Part shown: positions 1 through 9,371 of the stretch, in pieces
Numbering within the stretch: the stretch's first letter is position 1
Layout of the letters: each line of letters opens with the position of its first letter
Assembly (NCBI GenBank): GCA_035439485.1
Contig: DAORKI010000001.1
Location: 62,001 to 126,000, forward strand
DNA from: CAIKXD01 sp035439485
Lineage (GTDB): Bacteria > Bacteroidota > Bacteroidia > UBA4408
Direction of reading: 5' to 3'
Length of the DNA: 64,000 bases
Notes under the pieces: model-generated
The model's input: only the letters and a program-made list of their open reading frames with translations
Database searches by the model: none
Told to the model about the DNA's origin: nothing
Program-made: the position numbers and the translations under genes

Positions 1-1
1 A

Positions 2-3000
2 GCCATTGGTGGTGGTTTAGATAAAGCTACAATTGGAACTGTAAATATTACCAATTGTACTTTTGCTTTTGACACTGCTGATGATGTTGCAGGGGGAATT
101 TACATCAATTTAGGAAGTATTGAAGCAAATAATACATTAATCACAGGAAACGTTGCTGTAAATGGTGCAAGCGCTGTTTTTGGAAATATGTTTTCTACGA
201 ATGGGCACAATTTAGTTGATAATGTCCTTGGAATGAACTTTACTGGAAATACAACAGGTAATATTATTGGATTGGCTACTAACTTTGTTTTAAGTAGTGT
301 TTTACAAGACAATGGTGGTGTGACACCTACTGTGCTTCCTTTAGCATGCAGCGCTGCTATTGATGCGGGAACAAATGCTGGAGCACCAGCCACTGATCAG
401 CGAGGATTCATTAGAGCAAACTTTGGTTCTGCCTATGATATTGGTGCTGTTGAATACAGTGGGCCCATTACAACTGACCAAAATGTTTGTGGTACCCAAA
501 CAATTACACTTGTAGCTTCTGGTTCAACCAATTATCGTTGGTATGATGCAGAAACTGGTGGAAATATTTTACTTGAGGGTTCTAATTCACTAACCGTAAC
601 AGTTAGCAGTGATACTACCTTTTGGGTTGTGGATTACACACCTGATTGCGAAAGTACTATAAGAGTTGCCGTTAATGTAAACCAATTTACTTCACCTACT
701 GCACCTGTAATAAGCACCAACGGCAATAACAGTTTTTGTATTGGAGGTGCAGTAACTATAAATTCTACAACTTCTCCCGACTATGTTTCCTATAATTGGA
801 TACCATCAGGAGAAACTACAACCTCTATTTCTGCAACTACAGCTGGCGCTTATCAAGTAGAAATTACAGATGTTAATGGATGTACAGCCCAATCAAATAC
901 AATAAATGTTACAGTTAATCCATTACCAGTGCCAGTCATTACAGCCAATGGTTCAACAGTTATTTGTCAGGGTTCTAGTGTAACATTAACTTCAAGTTTC
1001 GCTACAGGGAATGTTTGGAGTACTGGTGAAACAACTCAAAGCATTACTGTAAATTCAGCCCAAACTATTACTGTTACAGTAACTGATGCAAATGGCTGCG
1101 TTGGAACATCAGCACCTGTAGAGGTGACTTTGGTCCCAAATGCTCCTCCTGCTCCAGTGATTTCAGCTTCGGGTGCTCTAGATATTTGTGTGGGCGGTTC
1201 TGTTACATTAACTTCAAGTTATGTAAGTGGTAACCTATGGTCGCCAAATAATGAAACTACACAAAGTATTACGGTAAACCAAGCAGGTACATATTCAGTA
1301 ACCTTTACAGATGCCAATGGCTGTTCTGCTGTTTCACAAGCTTTAACAGTAAATGTGCTTCCTCAAGCACAGGCACCAACTATAACTGCTAATGGACCTA
1401 CTACTTTTTGTGTTGGCGGTTCGGTTGTGTTAAACGCACTCCCACAATCTAATTCAATAATATGGAATCCTGGCAATATTAATGCTAGTTCGATTACTGT
1501 TGATGTTTCAGGTTCTTATACTGCAACAATAACAGACATTAATGGATGTACTGCCACTTCACAGCCAATAGACGTTGTTGTTGAGGCTAATCCTGCACAA
1601 CCAACTATTAATGCATTCGGGCCAACCACTTTTTGTCAAGGTTCAAATGTTTCTCTTTTTAGTAGTAGTGTTTCAAACAATGTTTGGAATCCTACCAATG
1701 AAACTACTAATTCAATTATTGTTTCAACTGCTGGAACATATACAGTAACAGTAACTAATACAGCTGGTTGTTCAGCTACATCAGACCCTATTGAAATAGT
1801 TGTTCTTCAAAACCCAATAGCTCCAGTTGTTACTGCCAACGGTCCAACAAGCTTTTGCATTGGCGGAACTGTTACTTTAACCTCAGATATAACTACCAAC
1901 ATTGTATGGAATACAAATGCTACAAGTGCCGATATCACTGTATCACTTCCAGGAAGCTATAGTGTGGTTGTTTCAGATGCTAACAATTGTACTTCACAAT
2001 CTAATATAGTTAATGTAGTGGTAAACAACCCAGGACTAGCTTCTATATCTGGGAATAATTTATTTTGCGAAGGAGGTTCAACTACATTAACTGCTGTAAA
2101 TGGAGTGAGTTTTCTATGGTCACCTAATGGCGAAACTACTCAAAGCATTTCCGTGAATTCACCGGGTATCTATAGTGTTACTATTACTGGCCCAAATGGT
2201 TGTACTTCAGTATCTGCACCAGTTTTAGTAAATAGTTTTCCATCAAATCCTGTTACGATTACTCCGATAGGAACTGTACAAATTTGCGATAATGCATCTG
2301 TAACACTAACTTCATCGTCTTCTGCAGGAAATGTATGGTCACCGAATGGTGAGACTACTTCTTCTATAACTGTAAGTTCAGCAGGTGACTATTTTGTAAC
2401 AGCAACAGATGTTAATGGATGTCCAAGTGTTTCAAACACAGTCTCAGTGGTTGTAATTCCTGCACCACAGCAACCAGTAATTAATCCTGCAGGTACTATA
2501 GTTCAATGTGGGGGCAGTGTTTTATTAGATGCTGGAAATATTCAAGGGGTAACCTACTTATGGAATGATAATGTTACCACAACACAGACCAACAATGTTA
2601 ACCAATCAGGAAATTATTCAGTAACGGTTACCTCAACTAATGGTTGTACAAGCACTTCAAATATTGTGAATGTTTCTATTGAGTCGTTGCCTATTGTTAA
2701 CTTAGGTAATGATATAACTCAATGTGGTGGTACAGTAACCTTAGATGCTGGCAATCCTGGTGCAACATATTTATGGAGCAATGGTGAAACTACACAAACC
2801 ATAACATTAAGTTCATCAGCAACTGTTAGTGTTACTGTAACTAATACCTGTGGTAGTGCTACTAGCAATAATTTAAATGTAACAATTAATAATATCCCTA
2901 ACGCAGCTGTAGTAAGTCCAGCTGGTCCAATACAAATTTGCAGTGGAAACACTGAGGTTTTAACATCTAATTCAAACAGTGGAAATGTCTGGTCTCCAAA

Positions 3001-6000
3001 TGGTGAAACTACACAAAGCATAACTGTTTCAGCTTCTGGCAATTATTTTACAACAATTACCGATGCTAATGGTTGTACAGCAATTTCAAATGTAGTTGTA
3101 GTTAATGTGGTAAACCCAATAGGACAAGTTAATATTGGGAATGACATTACTCAATGTGGTGGAAGTGTAACCTTAAATGCCGGCAATCAAGGAGCAAGTT
3201 ATTTATGGAGCAATGGTTCTACTTCACAAACCATAAATGTATCAGCAAGCGGAACTTTTTCAGTCGATGTAACTAATGCCTGTGGTACAGTTACAAGTAA
3301 TAGTGTAAATATCACTATTAATACTCCTCCATTTCCTCCAACAATTTCACCTGGAGGCCCAGTTGTATTTTGTCAAGGAAACTCCGTAGTGTTAAATTCC
3401 TCTGAACCTAATGGTAACACATGGTCAACTGGTGCAACCACACCATCTATCGTAATATCAAACAGTGGAACATTTACTGTAACATTTACAGATGCTAATG
3501 GATGTACAGCTACATCTGACCCCATTATTGTGACTGAAGATTTTCCTTTAACCCCTCCAAATTTAGGGGGACCTTTTGTGCAATGTGCAGGCTCTTTAAC
3601 TTTAGATGCAGGAAATAGTTCTGGTAGCACTGTTTATCAATGGAGCACTGGAGCAACTTCGCAAACAATTTCAGTGAGCCAAACAGGAATTTACAATGTA
3701 ATTTTAACTAACACATGCGGAAGTGTTCAGAGTACAGATGCAGATGTTACCATAAATCCTTTGCCAGCTCCACCAATAATCACACCTCTAGGACAAACAA
3801 CTTTTTGTTCAGGAGGTTCATTGATTTTAAGTTCTAATATTGCGAATGGTATAACTTGGAGTACTGGTGAAACAACCCAAACAATTACTGTTAATCAAAG
3901 CGGTACCTATAGTGTAAGTTTTAATGATGGAAATAATTGTAGCAGTGTTTCATTGCCGATTGTTGTTACAGTGCAAAATCCACCTATTGCAACTAATTTA
4001 GGTGGTCCTTATACACAATGTGGTGGTAGTGTTACTTTGGATGCACTAAATGTAGGACCTGGTACTTTGTATCTTTGGAGCAATAATGCTACCAGTCAAG
4101 TTTTAAACGTTCAACAAAGCGGAAATTATTTTGTAACAATAGCAAATACATGTGGTTCTGTTCAGTCAAGCACTGCAGTAGTTGATATATTAACTGTGCC
4201 TCAAGCGCCAGTTATCACTGCCAATGGTCCTACTACAATTTGCTCAAATAGTTCTGTCACTTTAACTAGTGATGTTCAACAAAATTACCTTTGGAGTAAT
4301 GGCGAAACAACTCAATCAATTAATGTAAATCAACAAAATAATTATTCAGTATCAGTTACAGCGGCAAATGGCTGCAGTGCAACTTCAAACGTAATATCAG
4401 TAAATGTTCAAACTCCATTGGTGGCGACTGATTTAGGAGGACCTTATATCCAATGTGGTGGAAGTATTGTGTTAGATGCTGGAAATGCCAATAATGGAGC
4501 AAGTTATTTATGGAGTAATGGTGAAACGACTCAAAGCATTGTTGTTTCAGCATCTGGAAGTTACTCTTGTCAAATCACAAATGCTTGTGGTCTTGTAAGT
4601 TCTACTGTAGCGGATGTTACCTTATTCAATGCGCCTAGTTCTCCAGTTATTTCAGCAAGTGGACCTACCACTTTTTGTCAAGGTGGTTCCGTTGACTTAA
4701 CTTCAAATATTGCATCTGGAATATTATGGTCAAATAATGAAACTACAGCAACAATAACTGTTACCACATCAGGTAACTATTCTGTATTATTTACTGATGC
4801 AAATGGATGTACTTCTACTTCAAATGCAATTGCTGTTCAGGTAGATTTACCGTTAGTTGCAGCAGATTTAGGCGGGCCTTTCACTCAGTGTGGTGGTTCT
4901 ATTACACTTGATGCTGGAAACTCATCTGCAAATAACCTTTATTTATGGAGTTCTGGTGAAAATACTCAAACAATAACAGTAAATGTTTCTGGAAATTATT
5001 TTGTAACAACTACCAATGCTTGTGGAAGTGTTACAAGCACCACTGCTGTTGTTACAATTAATCCACTACCTCAAACTCCAACTATTTCAACCAGTGGCCC
5101 AACCACTTTCTGTCAAGGTGGAAGTGTAACTTTAACTTCAAGTAGCGCAAGCAACAACGTTTGGTCAAATGGATTAACCACACAAGCCATTACTGTAGAT
5201 ACATCTGGCTCTTTCACAGTTAGTGTAACCGATCCACTTGGATGTTCTGCCACTTCACAGGTAACTAATGTAATTGTGGATACACCATTGTCCAGTTCAA
5301 TAAATTTAGGAGGGCCATTCACCCAATGTGGCGGCTCAGTAACATTAGATGCTGGAAATGCTCTATCTGGGGCTTCTTATTTATGGAGTAACGGATTAAC
5401 AACTCAAATCATCAATGTTTCACAAAGTGGAAGTTATTTTGTGATAGCCAATAATTCATGCGGAACAGTAAGTAGCGATACAGCTGTAATTAATATATCA
5501 CCTGCAGCTCAAACACCTATCATTACGGCTAATGGTCCTGCAACAATTTGTAACGGGAATTCATTAACTCTAACTTCAAGTGAAACTAATAATATTGTAT
5601 GGTCACCAAGTGGAGAAACAACGCCAAGCATTTTGGTAAATCAATCTGGTACATATACTGTAACTGTTAACAATGGAAATGGTTGCACTGCTATATCACA
5701 AGACTTTTTGGTAACCGTTTTAAACAATATTACTTCTGTTACATTGGGTCAAGATATTACTCAGTGTGGAGGTAGTGTTAATGTTGATGCCGGAATTCAA
5801 TCAGGAGCAACTTATACATGGACAGATTTGACAGGAAACAATCAAATACCAAGTGCTCAAATTGCAAACTTAACTAGTAGCGGGCAAGTTTTTGTAGTGG
5901 TGAGTAATCAGTGCAACTCTGTAACAAGTGATACTATAAATGTAACTATTAATACACTCCCTACCACGCCAATAATACAAGCAAATGGACCAACCACATT

Positions 6001-8359
6001 CTGTGTTGGAGATTCAGTTGAATTAGAAGTGAGTAACCCGCAACAACAATCTCAAAACATTATTGCAAATGGACAATTTGATGCTGGAAACAGTGATTTT
6101 ACTTCACAATATATTTATCAAAATAACTTACAACCAGAAGGGACTGTTTTTGTAACTGATAACCCAAGTCTTAATCACCCAGCATTTGTTGGAGTAGGTC
6201 AAGGAGGAGTGGGCAATTTCTTGGCAGTTAATGGTTCTTCTAATGCTGGTCAGTTTATCTGGCAACAAACAGTCACAGTTATTCCGAATCAAACTTATGA
6301 CATTTCATTATTCTTAGGTTCCATGGTTGCCAATAATAACCCTGGAATGCTCCAATTAAGAGTGGATGGCGTAGATGTTGGTGTAGTTATGAATTGCCCA
6401 GGCCCTGTTAACCAGTGGATTCCGTATACAAATACTTGGACAGCAGGAGTTGCCTCAAGTGCAGTGATTTCATTGCATAGTATGAGTAGTGCTTCTGGAG
6501 GAAATGATTTTGGCATAGATAACATTTCAATGATTTGTACCAGTTGTGCTGGATCTGGAAATGTGACTTATGTTTGGAGCAATTCAGAAACAGGCACATC
6601 GATTTTTGCAAATACAACTGGATCTTATACTGTAACAGTTACTGATGCGATTGGCTGCTCAGCTACCTCATTACCAATTGATGTTATAGTTCAAACCCCT
6701 CCAACAGTTAATTTAGGAGGTCCATACTCTCAGTGTGGTGGTAGTGTTACTTTGGATGCACAAAATGTTGGATCTTCCTATTTATGGTCGAATGGAGCAA
6801 CTACTCAAACAATAACAATTTCAACTATTGGAACTACCAATGTTTCAGTAACCATTTCAAACTCTTGCGGATCATTTACTTCTGCACCTGCTGATGTTAC
6901 TATTTTAGCTCCTCCATCACAAGCGACCATTACAGCAAATGGGCCAACAACCTTTTGCCCTGGGGATTCAGTAGTTTTATTTGCAAGCGCTGGAAGTTCA
7001 TACTTATGGAGTCCGAATGGTGAAACAAGTCAAGCCATAGTAGCTTCTCAAACTGGAAATTACTCAGTTCAAGTCACTGCAACAAATGGATGTACATCTG
7101 TTAGTAATCCTACTTCTATAACCGTATTATCTGGTTCAGGAAATCCAGCTCAAATTACCGCCAGTGGGCCAACCACATTTTGCTTAGGAGGTTCTGTTAC
7201 ATTGTCCTCAAATAATCCAACTGGTAATTTATGGAATAATGGATCAAATCAACAAAACTTAACTGTGTTTAGTGCAGGAACATATATTTTAACAGTAAAT
7301 AATACTAGTGGTTGTCCGCTTGGAAGCGATACTATTGTTGTAACAACATTATTTAATCCAACAGCAGTAATTACCTTAAGTAATTCACCGCAGTTATGTG
7401 CTGGTGATTCTATTACATTAACTGTTAATAGTAATTTTGCTTATCAATGGAATCAAATTATAAATAATCAAAATGTAAACATTGGTAATTCTCAATCTAT
7501 CACCGTAGATACCGCAGGAACTTACACTGTTGTTGTAACTGATACTAATGGATGTACCACAACAGCACAATCTGTATTAGTTACCACAGCACCTCCAGCT
7601 AATAAACCAAATATTATCATAAACGGTCAATTGGCTTGTGGTTTTGGTGGTTCAGTTGAATTAGTTGCCAATGGTGGAAATAATTATTTATGGAGCAATG
7701 GAGAAACAAGTACTTCAATCATTATTACTCAACCTGGTTTATTTGCAGTTACATCTCAAAATACCTTTGGATGCGAATCAACCTCTGATTCAGTTTGGAT
7801 ACCACAAGGTCAAAGTAATATGAAGATTACCCTTGATGCTTTGGTATATGACAATGGGTTTTGGAATGTGAAATGTCCAAAAGGTAGTGATGGGCAAATT
7901 ACCGCTGTAGTTACTGATGGTCAAGAACCATACACTTACGCTTGGGCAAGTGGGGAAACCACCCAAATAATAACTGGCTTAAAAGCTGGAGCAGATAATA
8001 TTTATAAAGTTGTTGTAACAGATGCTTATGGATGCACAATAGAAGGATCAACAACATTAACAGAGCCGCCAGCAGTGCTTGACAAAATGCCAAGAGGATT
8101 TTCACCTGATGGTAATGGTGTAAATGATGAACTAGTTATCCCAGGAATAAAAGCCTATGTAGATAATAATGTTACCATTTTTAACCGATGGGGTAATGAG
8201 GTTTACAATAGTGAAGGGCCTTATTTGAATGATTGGACAGGTAAAGGTAAGAATGGAGAAGAATTACCAGAGGGAACTTACTTTATAGTTTTAACCGCAG
8301 ACTCTCCAGAATGTGGCAAAATAGATGAAAACCGTTGGGTAGAACTTAGACGTAAATAA
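2..8359 (+). CDS. Giant multi-Ig-like surface protein with T9SS type B sorting domain (5' end outside window)
   Basis: The frame is open from base 2, so the N-terminus and signal peptide lie upstream of the window. The visible part starts with parallel beta-helix-like sequence ending in a choice-of-anchor Q-like segment (SAAIDAGT...DIGAVEY, about 350-460). About 30 Ig-like modules of 70-75 residues follow, each with two cysteines (one in FCxGG or QCGG, one in NGC or CGS), which suggests one disulfide per module. One module is split by a roughly 169-residue jelly-roll-like insert. Near the end comes a SprB-type repeat (CPKGSDGQI...VTDAYGC), then a gliding-motility-associated C-terminal domain (FSPDGNGVND, FNRWGNEVY, LPEGTYF). 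Family knowledge: such proteins are exported by T9SS and attached to or released from the surface, often as adhesins. Its direct neighbours, PorP/SprF-like and PorE-like genes, fit that. The ligand is unknown. Confidence 0.93.
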   Translation, partial: AIGGGLDKATIGTVNITNCTFAFDTADDVAGGIYINLGSIEANNTLITGNVAVNGASAVFGNMFSTNGHNLVDNVLGMNFTGNTTGNIIGLATNFVLSSVLQDNGGVTPTVLPLACSAAIDAGTNAGAPATDQRGFIRANFGSAYDIGAVEYSGPITTDQNVCGTQTITLVASGSTNYRWYDAETGGNILLEGSNSLTVTVSSDTTFWVVDYTPDCESTIRVAVNVNQFTSPTAPVISTNGNNSFCIGGAVTINSTTSPDYVSYNWIPSGETTTSISATTAGAYQVEITDVNGCTAQSNTINVTVNPLPVPVITANGSTVICQGSSVTLTSSFATGNVWSTGETTQSITVNSAQTITVTVTDANGCVGTSAPVEVTLVPNAPPAPVISASGALDICVGGSVTLTSSYVSGNLWSPNNETTQSITVNQAGTYSVTFTDANGCSAVSQALTVNVLPQAQAPTITANGPTTFCVGGSVVLNALPQSNSIIWNPGNINASSITVDVSGSYTATITDINGCTATSQPIDVVVEANPAQPTINAFGPTTFCQGSNVSLFSSSVSNNVWNPTNETTNSIIVSTAGTYTVTVTNTAGCSATSDPIEIVVLQNPIAPVVTANGPTSFCIGGTVTLTSDITTNIVWNTNATSADITVSLPGSYSVVVSDANNCTSQSNIVNVVVNNPGLASISGNNLFCEGGSTTLTAVNGVSFLWSPNGETTQSISVNSPGIYSVTITGPNGCTSVSAPVLVNSFPSNPVTITPIGTVQICDNASVTLTSSSSAGNVWSPNGETTSSITVSSAGDYFVTATDVNGCPSVSNTVSVVVIPAPQQPVINPAGTIVQCGGSVLLDAGNIQGVTYLWNDNVTTTQTNNVNQSGNYSVTVTSTNGCTSTSNIVNVSIESLPIVNLGNDITQCGGTVTLDAGNPGATYLWSNGETTQTITLSSSATVSVTVTNTCGSATSNNLNVTINNIPNAAVVSPAGPIQICSGNTEVLTSNSNSGNVWSPNGETTQSITVSASGNYFTTITDANGCTAISNVVVVNVVNPIGQVNIGNDITQCGGSVTLNAGNQGASYLWSNGSTSQTINVSASGTFSVDVTNACGTVTSNSVNITINTPPFPPTISPGGPVVFCQGNSVVLNSSEPNGNTWSTGATTPSIVISNSGTFTVTFTDANGCTATSDPIIVTEDFPLTPPNLGGPFVQCAGSLTLDAGNSSGSTVYQWSTGATSQTISVSQTGIYNVILTNTCGSVQSTDADVTINPLPAPPIITPLGQTTFCSGGSLILSSNIANGITWSTGETTQTITVNQSGTYSVSFNDGNNCSSVSLPIVVTVQNPPIATNLGGPYTQCGGSVTLDALNVGPGTLYLWSNNATSQVLNVQQSGNYFVTIANTCGSVQSSTAVVDILTVPQAPVITANGPTTICSNSSVTLTSDVQQNYLWSNGETTQSINVNQQNNYSVSVTAANGCSATSNVISVNVQTPLVATDLGGPYIQCGGSIVLDAGNANNGASYLWSNGETTQSIVVSASGSYSCQITNACGLVSSTVADVTLFNAPSSPVISASGPTTFCQGGSVDLTSNIASGILWSNNETTATITVTTSGNYSVLFTDANGCTSTSNAIAVQVDLPLVAADLGGPFTQCGGSITLDAGNSSANNLYLWSSGENTQTITVNVSGNYFVTTTNACGSVTSTTAVVTINPLPQTPTISTSGPTTFCQGGSVTLTSSSASNNVWSNGLTTQAITVDTSGSFTVSVTDPLGCSATSQVTNVIVDTPLSSSINLGGPFTQCGGSVTLDAGNALSGASYLWSNGLTTQIINVSQSGSYFVIANNSCGTVSSDTAVINISPAAQTPIITANGPATICNGNSLTLTSSETNNIVWSPSGETTPSILVNQSGTYTVTVNNGNGCTAISQDFLVTVLNNITSVTLGQDITQCGGSVNVDAGIQSGATYTWTDLTGNNQIPSAQIANLTSSGQVFVVVSNQCNSVTSDTINVTINTLPTTPIIQANGPTTFCVGDSVELEVSNPQQQSQNIIANGQFDAGNSDFTSQYIYQNNLQPEGTVFVTDNPSLNHPAFVGVGQGGVGNFLAVNGSSNAGQFIWQQTVTVIPNQTYDISLFLGSMVANNNPGMLQLRVDGVDVGVVMNCPGPVNQWIPYTNTWTAGVASSAVISLHSMSSASGGNDFGIDNISMICTSCAGSGNVTYVWSNSETGTSIFANTTGSYTVTVTDAIGCSATSLPIDVIVQTPPTVNLGGPYSQCGGSVTLDAQNVGSSYLWSNGATTQTITISTIGTTNVSVTISNSCGSFTSAPADVTILAPPSQATITANGPTTFCPGDSVVLFASAGSSYLWSPNGETSQAIVASQTGNYSVQVTATNGCTSVSNPTSITVLSGSGNPAQITASGPTTFCLGGSVTLSSNNPTGNLWNNGSNQQNLTVFSAGTYILTVNNTSGCPLGSDTIVVTTLFNPTAVITLSNSPQLCAGDSITLTVNSNFAYQWNQIINNQNVNIGNSQSITVDTAGTYTVVVTDTNGCTTTAQSVLVTTAPPANKPNIIINGQLACGFGGSVELVANGGNNYLWSNGETSTSIIITQPGLFAVTSQNTFGCESTSDSVWIPQGQSNMKITLDALVYDNGFWNVKCPKGSDGQITAVVTDGQEPYTYAWASGETTQIITGLKAGADNIYKVVVTDAYGCTIEGSTTLTEPPAVLDKMPRGFSPDGNGVNDELVIPGIKAYVDNNVTIFNRWGNEVYNSEGPYLNDWTGKGKNGEELPEGTYFIVLTADSPECGKIDENRWVELRRK
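350..460 (+). other. Choice-of-anchor Q-like segment at the end of the beta-helix region
   Basis: Encodes SAAIDAGTNAG...DQRG...YDIGAVEY, the pattern found where a parallel beta-helix of the polymorphic-membrane-protein kind ends. It marks the boundary between the beta-helix and the Ig-like array. Confidence 0.6.
2690..6925 (+). repeat. Alternating two-type Ig-like module array (A/B superrepeat)
   Basis: Type A modules read roughly ITANGPTTFCxGGSVTLTS...WSNGETTQSI...TDANGCxATS. Type B modules read NLGGPYTQCGGSVTLDAGN...YLWSNGATTQTI...TNxCGSVxS. From about 2690 to 6925 they alternate strictly, B-A-B-A, giving a composite unit of about 145 residues (435 bp) repeated eight times plus a final B. 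Modules before this stretch and after it are nearly all type A. The DNA is locally similar as well: a 27-base block at 4019-4045 recurs at 6734-6760. Confidence 0.85.
6056..6562 (+). other. Galactose-binding/jelly-roll-like domain inserted inside an Ig-like module
   Basis: About 169 residues (from NIIANGQFDAGN to CAGSGN) interrupt a type A module between its first cysteine strand (TTFCVGDSVELEV) and its WSN strand (VTYVWSNSETG). Visible signatures are NGQFDAGNSDF, DNPSLNHPAF, QTVTVIPNQTYD, LQLRVDGVDVG and GGNDFGIDNISM. They match the beta-sandwich carbohydrate-binding-like domains common in T9SS cargo. The binding role is inferred from the fold type. Confidence 0.65.
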
Positions 8360-8402
8360 TCATTATTAAAAAGAATATTTTAAGAATCGCAATATAAATC
8401 AC

Positions 8403-9323
8403 ATGAAAAAGCTAATCATTGCCGCATCACTTATCATTTCTAGCGTAAGCGTGAATGCACAACAAGATATTATGCTTAGTCAGTATATGTTTAATGGTTT
8501 ATTTTTAAACCCAGCGTACTCTGGCAGTCACAAGTATATGAGTGCTACTTTATTACATCGCAACCAATGGACAGGATGGGATGGAGCACCAAAAACAAAT
8601 ATCATTGGTATTGATGGTCCTTTAAGAAATCGTACCATGGGTTGGGGATTAATATTTGCAAATGACAAGATTGGTCCAACTACTCAAAATGATATTATGG
8701 CTAATTATAGTTATCATTTAAAATTGGGTAAAGGAAAACTTTCACTTGGATTAAGAGGCGGTGCTTCTATTGTTTCAAGTAATTTGCAAGGAGTGAGTAC
8801 TGTAATAGGTGGAGATGAAGCATTTGCTACAAACATCAAAAGTTCCTTTTTACCAAAATTTGGAACAGGGGCTTATTATTATACTAAAAAGTACTATGCT
8901 GGTATTTCTATCCCAACATTAATAGCCTATGACCCTGATAAAAATTTTAATTTTGATTTAAATAAATCTTCAGATGCAAGAAGACATTATTTTATTACTG
9001 GAGGATATGTATTTGAATTAAGTGATATGATTAAATTGAAACCATCAGTATTATTAAAGTATCAAAAGGCTGCCCCATTGCAAGCAGATATTAATTGCAA
9101 TGTATTAATTAATGATGTATTTTGGATTGGCGCTTCCTATAGAACTAATGCAGCTGTAATAGGCATAATTGAGTACCAAATTAACCCTATGTTTAGAGTT
9201 GGATATGCATATGATTATTCAACCACTGCCATAAATAGATATTCCTCAGGTTCCCATGAAGTAATGATAGGAATTGATCTGGGACATGATATTATGAAAA
9301 GTAAAAACCCGCGTTATTTTTAG
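8403..9323 (+). CDS. PorP/SprF family type IX secretion outer membrane protein
   Basis: 306 residues with a clear signal peptide (MKKLIIAASLIISSVSVNAQ). The family start QDIMLSQYMFNGLFLNPAYSG is followed by HRNQWTGWDGAP, hallmarks of the PorP/SprF family. Family members are outer membrane beta-barrels that work with T9SS in delivering or anchoring type B (CHU_C) cargo; SprF is needed for SprB localisation in Flavobacterium. The gene sits 43 bp after a type B cargo gene and 48 bp before a PorE-like gene, the usual order, so it probably serves that cargo. Several paralogues per genome are normal, so this need not be the core PorP. Confidence 0.93.
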   Translation: MKKLIIAASLIISSVSVNAQQDIMLSQYMFNGLFLNPAYSGSHKYMSATLLHRNQWTGWDGAPKTNIIGIDGPLRNRTMGWGLIFANDKIGPTTQNDIMANYSYHLKLGKGKLSLGLRGGASIVSSNLQGVSTVIGGDEAFATNIKSSFLPKFGTGAYYYTKKYYAGISIPTLIAYDPDKNFNFDLNKSSDARRHYFITGGYVFELSDMIKLKPSVLLKYQKAAPLQADINCNVLINDVFWIGASYRTNAAVIGIIEYQINPMFRVGYAYDYSTTAINRYSSGSHEVMIGIDLGHDIMKSKNPRYF

Positions 9324-9371
9324 ATTATAGAAGCAATTAGGAGCATTATATACCCAAAGACAAATCGTAAA

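Noticed and set aside
2719..5322. Long minus-strand open frames antisense to the Ig-like array
   Set aside because: They arise because the repeated Thr/Ser/Gly/Asn codons give few stops on the other strand; sequences mirror the repeat period and show no domain or signal.
2690..6925. Evenly spaced DNA repeats that could suggest a CRISPR-like or satellite array
   Set aside because: The period is about 435 bp, the copies are diverged and all lie in one coding frame with conserved cysteines; they are protein repeats.
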